Shown piece after piece: positions 6,907 to 12,299 of a DNA stretch of 12,299 nt. Position numbers and translations under genes: made by a program. Within the stretch, counting starts at the first letter, position 1, and each line of letters starts with the position of its first letter. This stretch comes from JL08 sp965363755 (GTDB taxonomy: Bacteria; Pseudomonadota; Alphaproteobacteria; Rhodobacterales; Rhodobacteraceae). The notes beneath the pieces are model-generated. The model worked only from the letters and a program-made list of their open reading frames with translations, did no database searches and had not been told where the DNA came from. The stretch is from assembly GCA_965363755.1 (NCBI GenBank), contig CBDTVL010000109.1, forward strand, positions 1 to 12,299, in the 5' to 3' direction.

Positions 6907-7874
6907 TGACCCTTCAAGCGGCGCCCCTATTCAACGATGTCGCTGACGGACCCACCGGGGGCGCCGCCTACTGGGCAACAACATCCGATGACGTGCGCAT
7001 CCGCGTGGCGCACTGGACCCCGCCGAATGCCAAGGGAACGGTGTTCTTGTTTCCGGGGCGCACTGAGTACATCGAAAAATATGGGCGCGCTGCCGGTGAA
7101 CTTTACCAGCGCGGTTTTGGCACGATCAGCATCGACTGGCGCGGACAGGGACTCGCAGACAGGCCGCTGGATGACCCGCGGGTTGGTCACGTGGGCCGGT
7201 TCACGGATTACCAGAAAGACGTGGCTGCGTTGTTGCGTGCCGCTGGTGAGCTTGACCTTCCGCGCCCCTTTTATTTGCTGGCCCATTCCATGGGCGGTTG
7301 CATTGGGCTGCGCGCAGTGATCGAAGGGTTTCCAGTACAGGCGGCGGTCTTTTCCGGGCCAATGTGGGGCATCCGCATTTCAGCTTTGGCCCGGCCAATG
7401 GCTTGGGCTCTGGCGTGGGGCAGCAGTTGGGCTGGTCAGGGACACCGCCTTCCTCCGGGCACGTCGCTTGACGCATATGTCAGGACCGCGCCGTTTGAAA
7501 CCAACATGCTGACCACCGATGCCGACATGTACGCCTACATGGTGCACCAACTCGACAGTCATCCAGATCTTTCGTTAGGTGGCCCCAGCCTGCACTGGCT
7601 GCGCGAGGCCTTGCACGAGACCCGCCATCTCGCCGCGCGGCCTTCGCCGAATCTGCCCTGCCTGACTTACGTGGGCAGCAATGAACGCATTGTTGATGTT
7701 GCCCGCATCATGCAACGGATGGACACCTGGCCCGGTGGCCAGCTCAAGACGATCAAACAGGCTGAACACGAGGTTTTGATGGAAAGCCCGGCGATCAGAA
7801 CCGGTATTTTTGATGCCACCGCCGCCCTTTTTGCCGATCACCGGGACATGAACGTAGAGCCCCGCAGCGCCTGA
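6906..7874 (+). CDS. Alpha/beta hydrolase, lysophospholipase (PldB)-like
   Basis: A 322-residue serine hydrolase of the alpha/beta fold, related to lysophospholipase L2 and monoacylglycerol lipase. The nucleophile elbow is AHSMGG (126-131; Ser128), the oxyanion-side segment is LFPGRTEYIEKYG (48-60), DWRGQG (77-82) follows the next strand, and the probable acid and histidine of the triad are D264 (VGSNERIVD) and H288 (AEHEV). A cap region lies roughly at 150-245. No signal peptide is evident, so it is probably cytoplasmic or membrane-peripheral. Overlap with the lipid-binding SCP2 gene suggests a joint role in lipid or acyl ester turnover, which is inference. The actual substrate cannot be read from sequence. 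Confidence 0.88.
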   Translation: MTLQAAPLFNDVADGPTGGAAYWATTSDDVRIRVAHWTPPNAKGTVFLFPGRTEYIEKYGRAAGELYQRGFGTISIDWRGQGLADRPLDDPRVGHVGRFTDYQKDVAALLRAAGELDLPRPFYLLAHSMGGCIGLRAVIEGFPVQAAVFSGPMWGIRISALARPMAWALAWGSSWAGQGHRLPPGTSLDAYVRTAPFETNMLTTDADMYAYMVHQLDSHPDLSLGGPSLHWLREALHETRHLAARPSPNLPCLTYVGSNERIVDVARIMQRMDTWPGGQLKTIKQAEHEVLMESPAIRTGIFDATAALFADHRDMNVEPRSA

Positions 7875-7911
7875 GGCTGGGCAACAGCGCAGGTTGCTCT
7901 ATTCTAGAGCC

Positions 7912-8925
7912 ATGGCGCGCGATCCGGTTCTGACCTTTACCCCCAGCGGTATCTACTGCCCGGCAGGCGATTTTTACATAGATCCATGGCGACCAGTGGA
8001 TCGCGCTTTGATCACACATGGCCACGCTGATCATGCCCGCGCTGGCCACCGCCACTACCTTGCGACTAAAGCTGCCGCCCCAGTGATCCGCCACCGGCTG
8101 GGAGATATTGCCCTTGAGACAACCTGCTTTGATCAAACTCAGCGCATAGGCGCGGCAACAGTGTCTTTCCACCCGGCAGGTCATGTTCCGGGCTCGGCCC
8201 AGATCCGGGTTGAGGTTGGTGGCGAGGTCTGGGTTGCCTCGGGGGACTACAAAACCGAGGATGACGGGCTGTCTGAGCCCTTTGAACCTGTCCGCTGTCA
8301 TAGCTTCATTACAGAAAGTACATTTGGCCTGCCGGCTTTTCGCTGGGCGCCACAAGCAGAGGTCGCGGTGCAGCTAAACGCATGGTGGACAGCTTGCATC
8401 GCTACCGGCAAGACGGCTGTATTAGGAGCTTATGCACTGGGCAAGGCCCAGCGATTGATGCACATGCTCGATCCGGACATTGGCCCGATCCTGACTCACG
8501 GCGCGGTCGAGGCAACCAACGTTGTTTTGCGCGCGCAGGGACTGACGCTGCCTGACACCGTACTTGTCACCCCTGATACCAAGATCAAGGATCATCCCGG
8601 CGCATTGGTCTTGGCCCCACCATCAGCCTTGGGCAGCGCATGGGCAGCAAAGTTTGGCCCTCAGTCAACCGGATTTGCCAGCGGCTGGATGGCACTGCGC
8701 GGCGTGCGCAGACGGCGCGCGGCCGACCGGGGCTTTGTTGTATCAGATCACGCCGATTGGACTGGTCTGAACTCTGCAATCAAAGAAACCGGCGCCGAAA
8801 ACATATATGTGACACATGGTTACACCGATATCTTCACGCGTTTTCTCAACGAGGAAGGTTACAACGCGGAGATTGTCCAAACCGATTTTCAAGCTGAGAC
8901 ATCAGAAGATGGTGACGCCCGATGA
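7912..8925 (+). CDS. Ligase-associated DNA exonuclease (metallo-beta-lactamase fold)
   Basis: A 337-residue protein of the MBL / beta-CASP-like nuclease group known as ligase-associated exonuclease (Exo of the bacterial Lhr-Core/MPE/Exo/Lig repair cluster). Metal-binding motifs are THGHADH (35-41; H36, H38, D40, H41), H91 in FHPAGHVPGS, D112 in SGDYKT, and the later SDHADW (278-283) and THGYTD (301-306). The ATG at 7912 gives the normal family length; an in-frame TTG 18 bp upstream would add six residues lacking family resemblance. The Shine-Dalgarno sequence is weak, fitting translation after the upstream hydrolase gene 37 bp away. Its TGA overlaps the ligase ATG (ATGA), a strong sign that the two proteins act together on DNA ends. 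Confidence 0.92.
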   Translation: MARDPVLTFTPSGIYCPAGDFYIDPWRPVDRALITHGHADHARAGHRHYLATKAAAPVIRHRLGDIALETTCFDQTQRIGAATVSFHPAGHVPGSAQIRVEVGGEVWVASGDYKTEDDGLSEPFEPVRCHSFITESTFGLPAFRWAPQAEVAVQLNAWWTACIATGKTAVLGAYALGKAQRLMHMLDPDIGPILTHGAVEATNVVLRAQGLTLPDTVLVTPDTKIKDHPGALVLAPPSALGSAWAAKFGPQSTGFASGWMALRGVRRRRAADRGFVVSDHADWTGLNSAIKETGAENIYVTHGYTDIFTRFLNEEGYNAEIVQTDFQAETSEDGDAR

Positions 8926-10514
8926 AACGTTTTGCCGCGTTATTTGAACAGATCGACCAAACCACCAAGACCAATCTTAAAGTGGCGGCGCTGGCCGACT
9001 ATTTTCAGTCTGCTCCGGAGCAGGACCGGTTGTGGACAATAGCCTTGTTTTCGGGCCGTCGCCCAAAACGTGCAGTCACCACAACTCGTCTGCGGCAATG
9101 GGCTTCGGAAGCTGCGGCCCTCCCGCTTTGGTTATTTGAAGATACTTATGCGATTGTTGGTGATCTCGCGGAGACTATTGCGCTTGTCCTGCCCCGGGGG
9201 TCTAAAAAAACCAATCATGACTTATCTCATTGGATCAATAGCTTGCGCCGCCTTTCCAATGTGGATGATGCTATCCGAAAACAAGCGGTTCTGGGGGCAT
9301 GGGACCAATTGAGCGGATCTGAAAGGTTCCTTTTCAACAAACTGATCACCGGCGGCTTTCGTATCGGAATTAGTCAAAAACTCATGACCCGGGCACTGGC
9401 CTGTGCCAGCGGGAAGCCGGAGACAGAGCTGGCCCATCGCCTGATGGGCGACTGGACGCCGGACACCACAAGCTATCACGCGTTGATCGAGGCTGAAGAT
9501 GCCAGTGCCGACATCTCACGCCCCTACCCGTTTTATCTGGCCTGCGCGCTTGACGGTCCGCCGGAAAGCCTAGGCAATCCAAGCGACTGGCGCGCGGAGT
9601 GGAAGTGGGACGGCATCCGCGGCCAGGTGATTGTGCGCGACGGCGACCACTTCGTCTGGTCACGCGGTGAAGAACTGATGACGGATCGGTTTCCAGAGCT
9701 GGCCCGCGCGGTGGATTTCTTACCCAACGGCACCGTATTGGATGGCGAACTGTTGGCATGGGATAATGACGCGCCCCTGCCCTTCAGTGCTTTGCAAAAA
9801 CGCATCGGGCGCAAAACCGTTCCCAAGAAACTTCTTGCCGAGGCGCCAGTGGTTCTGGTGGCCTATGATCTGCTGGAATCGGAGGGGCTGGATATGCGGG
9901 CGAAGTCTTTCTCCGACCGCCGCGCGGCTTTGGAAAAGGCTTTCAGAAATCTACCTGCAGACGCCCCGTTACGCCTACCACCCCAACACAGTTTTCAAAA
10001 CTGGGCGGATCTCGCAACGCTGCGAGACAGTGCACGGTCACACCACGCTGAGGGTCTGATGCTGAAACGTGCCGACAGCCCTTACCTTTCGGGTCGCAAG
10101 AAAGGCGATTGGTGGAAATGGAAGCTTGATCCTCTGGTGATTGATGCCGTGATGATCTACGCGCAGGCCGGTCACGGACGCCGCGCTAACTTGTTCACCG
10201 ATTTCACCTTTGCGGTGTGGAACGGCAATGACCTAGTACCATTCACCAAAGCCTATTCCGGCCTCACTGACGCGGAGTTCACCCAGATCACAGCCTGGGT
10301 GCGCAAAAATACGCAGCAGCGCTTTGGGCCGGTGCGGCAGGTCACACCACACCACGTATTCGAAATCGCCTTCGAGGGCATTCAGGCCAGTACGCGGCAT
10401 AAATCTGGCGTCGCGCTGCGGTTTCCCCGGATGAGCCGCTGGCGGCAGGACAAACTTGTGCAAGAGGCCAATTCACTGGATGATCTCAAGGAAATGCTGC
10501 GAGTTTATGGCTAG
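8922..10514 (+). CDS. ATP-dependent DNA ligase (Exo-associated type)
   Basis: A 530-residue ATP-dependent ligase of the family paired with the MBL exonuclease, separate from the essential NAD-dependent LigA. An N-terminal DNA-binding domain (about 1-200) precedes the nucleotidyltransferase domain, with motif I EWKWDGIRG (K228 takes the AMP), motif III LDGELLAW (273-280), motif IV EGLMLKR (377-383) and motif V WWKWKL (397-402). An OB domain follows with motif VI RFPRMSRWRQDK (500-511). All catalytic motifs are intact, so it should be active. Known relatives seal nicks in DNA repair; the partner substrate here is unproven. The 4-bp overlap with the exonuclease gene implies coupled synthesis. 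Neither Lhr-Core helicase nor MPE nuclease follows. Confidence 0.95.
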   Translation: MKRFAALFEQIDQTTKTNLKVAALADYFQSAPEQDRLWTIALFSGRRPKRAVTTTRLRQWASEAAALPLWLFEDTYAIVGDLAETIALVLPRGSKKTNHDLSHWINSLRRLSNVDDAIRKQAVLGAWDQLSGSERFLFNKLITGGFRIGISQKLMTRALACASGKPETELAHRLMGDWTPDTTSYHALIEAEDASADISRPYPFYLACALDGPPESLGNPSDWRAEWKWDGIRGQVIVRDGDHFVWSRGEELMTDRFPELARAVDFLPNGTVLDGELLAWDNDAPLPFSALQKRIGRKTVPKKLLAEAPVVLVAYDLLESEGLDMRAKSFSDRRAALEKAFRNLPADAPLRLPPQHSFQNWADLATLRDSARSHHAEGLMLKRADSPYLSGRKKGDWWKWKLDPLVIDAVMIYAQAGHGRRANLFTDFTFAVWNGNDLVPFTKAYSGLTDAEFTQITAWVRKNTQQRFGPVRQVTPHHVFEIAFEGIQASTRHKSGVALRFPRMSRWRQDKLVQEANSLDDLKEMLRVYG

Positions 10515-10575
10515 GCCTGCTTGTGGCCCGGGCGTTGCCATCTTAAGTCTGGTGCAAACGCAAAAAGAGGTCTTC

Positions 10576-12299
10576 ATGTTTCAACTTCCCTTTCCCGTCC
10601 TGGACGCAAATGCCGCTGGTGGCGCTGACAATCTGGGCAATCTGCCTGAATGGGACCTAAGCGATCTTTATACCGGCGAAGATGCGCCCGAACTGAAACG
10701 CGATCTGAAGTGGCTGGAAGAGGCATGTGCTTCTTTTGCGGCTGATTATGAGGCCAAACTTGCAGATCTGGACGCCGCGGGTTTTCTTGACTGTGTTTTG
10801 CGCAATGAACGCATCAATGCAATTGCCGGGCGCATCATGTCTTATGCGGGATTGCGGTATTATCAGCTGACCACTGATGCAGATCGGGCGAAATTCATGT
10901 CCGATATGCAAGAGAAGATCACCAATTTCACAACACCTTTGGTGTTCTTCACGCTGGAACTCAATCGTCTGGACGACGGCCATCTGGCAGAGCTGTTGTC
11001 CCAGAACAAAGATCTTGCCCGCTACAAGCCGGTCTTTGACCGGGTACGCGCGATGAAACCCTATCAGCTTTCAGATGAGTTAGAGAAATTCATGCATGAC
11101 CTTGGCGTCGTCGGCGACGCATGGGAGCGGATGTTTGACGAAACAATCGCCGGTCTGACGTTTGAGGTTGACGGTGAAACGCTGGGCATAGAAGGCACGC
11201 TGAACCTTCTGACCGACCCCGACCGTAGCACGCGGCAAGCCGGTGCTGAAGAACTGGCACGCGTCTTGGGCGACAACATCAAGACCTTTGCCCGTGTGCA
11301 CAACACCCAAACCAAGGAAAAAGAGATCATCGACCGCTGGCGCGGCATGCCAACAGCGCAGATCGGGCGCCACCTGTCCAACGACGTGGAACCCGAAGTG
11401 GTTGAAGCCCTGCGTGAGGCCGTGGTCGCGGCCTACCCGCGCCTCAGCCATCGCTATTATGAGCTGAAACGCAAATGGCTGGGTTTGGATCGGATGCAGG
11501 TCTGGGACCGCAACGCGCCTTTGCCATTGGAAGACCCGAAAATTGTAGATTGGGAGCGTGCTGAGACCATGGTAATGGAGGCATATACTGCCTTTGATCC
11601 ACGCATGGGAGAGATTGCCGCGCCGTTTTTCAGCAAAGGCTGGATTGATGCTGGCGTCAAGCCGGGTAAAGCCCCCGGTGCTTTTGCCCATCCCACGGTG
11701 ACCGATGTGCACCCTTATGTAATGCTCAATTATCTGGGAAAACCACGCGACGTCATGACATTGGCGCACGAACTGGGCCACGGCGTGCATCAAGTTCTCG
11801 CCGCAGAACAAGGTGAAATGCTGGCGTCCACTCCCCTCACGCTGGCTGAGACCGCATCGGTGTTCGGCGAAATGCTCACCTTTCGCAAAATGCTGGACAG
11901 CGCGCAAACTCAGGCTGAACGCAAAGTGCTTTTGGCTGGCAAAGTCGAAGACATGATCAACACAGTTGTGCGTCAGATCGCGTTTTACGATTTTGAATGC
12001 AAACTGCACGCCGCACGACGCGAAGGCGAATTGACTCCGGACGATATCAACGCGCTGTGGATGTCGGTGCAGGCAGAATCCCTCGGCCCGGTTTTTGACT
12101 TTATGGACGGCTACGAAACTTTCTGGGCCTACATCCCCCATTTTGTGCATTCACCGTTCTACGTCTACGCCTATGCGTTCGGTGACGGATTGGTGAACGC
12201 GCTATATTCCGTCTACGCAGAAGGCGGCGAGGGTTTTGAGGACAAGTATTTCGAGATGCTCAAGGCCGGTGGATCCAAACACCACAAAGAACTGCTTGC
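10576..12299 (+). CDS. pepF: M3-family oligoendopeptidase F, 3' end missing
   Basis: A zinc metallopeptidase that cleaves short peptides in the cytoplasm. The ATG at 10576 follows a GAGG Shine-Dalgarno sequence. The frame is open for 574 codons to the right edge; relatives have about 600, so only some 25-35 residues are missing. The zinc site is AHELGHGVH, with H398, E399 and H402; the third ligand is E425 in ETASVFGE. The C-terminal HSPFYVYAYAFGDGLVNALY segment is typical of the PepF/M3 group. No signal peptide is seen. It lies 61 bp after the ligase gene in the same direction, with no strong terminator or promoter between, so it may be read from the same transcript or have its own start. 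A functional link to the repair genes is not implied. Confidence 0.94.
   Translation, partial: MFQLPFPVLDANAAGGADNLGNLPEWDLSDLYTGEDAPELKRDLKWLEEACASFAADYEAKLADLDAAGFLDCVLRNERINAIAGRIMSYAGLRYYQLTTDADRAKFMSDMQEKITNFTTPLVFFTLELNRLDDGHLAELLSQNKDLARYKPVFDRVRAMKPYQLSDELEKFMHDLGVVGDAWERMFDETIAGLTFEVDGETLGIEGTLNLLTDPDRSTRQAGAEELARVLGDNIKTFARVHNTQTKEKEIIDRWRGMPTAQIGRHLSNDVEPEVVEALREAVVAAYPRLSHRYYELKRKWLGLDRMQVWDRNAPLPLEDPKIVDWERAETMVMEAYTAFDPRMGEIAAPFFSKGWIDAGVKPGKAPGAFAHPTVTDVHPYVMLNYLGKPRDVMTLAHELGHGVHQVLAAEQGEMLASTPLTLAETASVFGEMLTFRKMLDSAQTQAERKVLLAGKVEDMINTVVRQIAFYDFECKLHAARREGELTPDDINALWMSVQAESLGPVFDFMDGYETFWAYIPHFVHSPFYVYAYAFGDGLVNALYSVYAEGGEGFEDKYFEMLKAGGSKHHKELL

Noticed and set aside
6543..6917. 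N-terminal extension of the TPR frame by 125 codons
   Set aside because: It is antisense to the whole SCP2 gene, is low-complexity Ser/Ala/Met, and would bury the clear signal peptide in the middle of the protein.
7879..7899. Seven-pair hairpin between the hydrolase and exonuclease genes
   Set aside because: It includes a wobble, has a 7-nt loop and no T tract, so it is too weak to call a terminator.
11080..12150. 356-residue open frame antisense to pepF
   Set aside because: It lies fully inside pepF, which has its zinc site and family motifs; the reverse frame reads as His/Phe/Gln-rich sequence without a domain.

Overview
The window looks like a chromosomal segment of an alphaproteobacterium, most likely Rhodobacterales (Roseobacter group). 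This rests on gene content and order (a Suv3-like helicase, an S4 protein, a 7Fe ferredoxin and CarD in one block; divergent cobT/cobS), moderately GC-rich coding sequence, and protein wording such as the SCP2 and helicase N-termini. It is mostly core genome. No transposase, integrase, tRNA, rRNA, CRISPR array or prophage gene was seen.

Left part (1-1434): two late cobalamin genes diverge from a 79-bp spacer. cobT (minus) runs off the left edge and cobS (plus) is complete. cobS converges on carD, and a clear intrinsic terminator for the carD direction lies between them.

Minus-strand block (6542 down to 1506): an exported TPR protein, a 949-residue Suv3-like RNA helicase, an Hsp15-like S4 RNA-binding protein, ferredoxin FdxA, then CarD. 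The first four are closely spaced and look like one transcription unit. The helicase and S4 genes share a frame and are separated by one TAG, directly followed by a TTG start. A gap of about 290 bp before carD holds a plausible sigma-70 promoter and a C(UUCG)G hairpin that is fully paired only in the carD-sense transcript.

Plus-strand block (6616 to the right edge): an SCP2 lipid-binding protein, a lysophospholipase-like alpha/beta hydrolase, a metallo-beta-lactamase-fold 'ligase-associated' DNA exonuclease, and an ATP-dependent DNA ligase. The start-stop overlaps (1 nt and 4 nt) and a 37-nt gap suggest one operon. A near-complete M3-family oligoendopeptidase F follows and runs off the right edge. 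Exo and Lig are known from a four-gene repair cluster with Lhr-Core helicase and the MPE phosphoesterase; those two partners are not in the window.

I found no convincing wholly new system. The observations most worth checking are the carD leader, the in-frame TAG/TTG helicase-S4 junction, and the reduced Exo-Lig pair placed behind two lipid-related genes.
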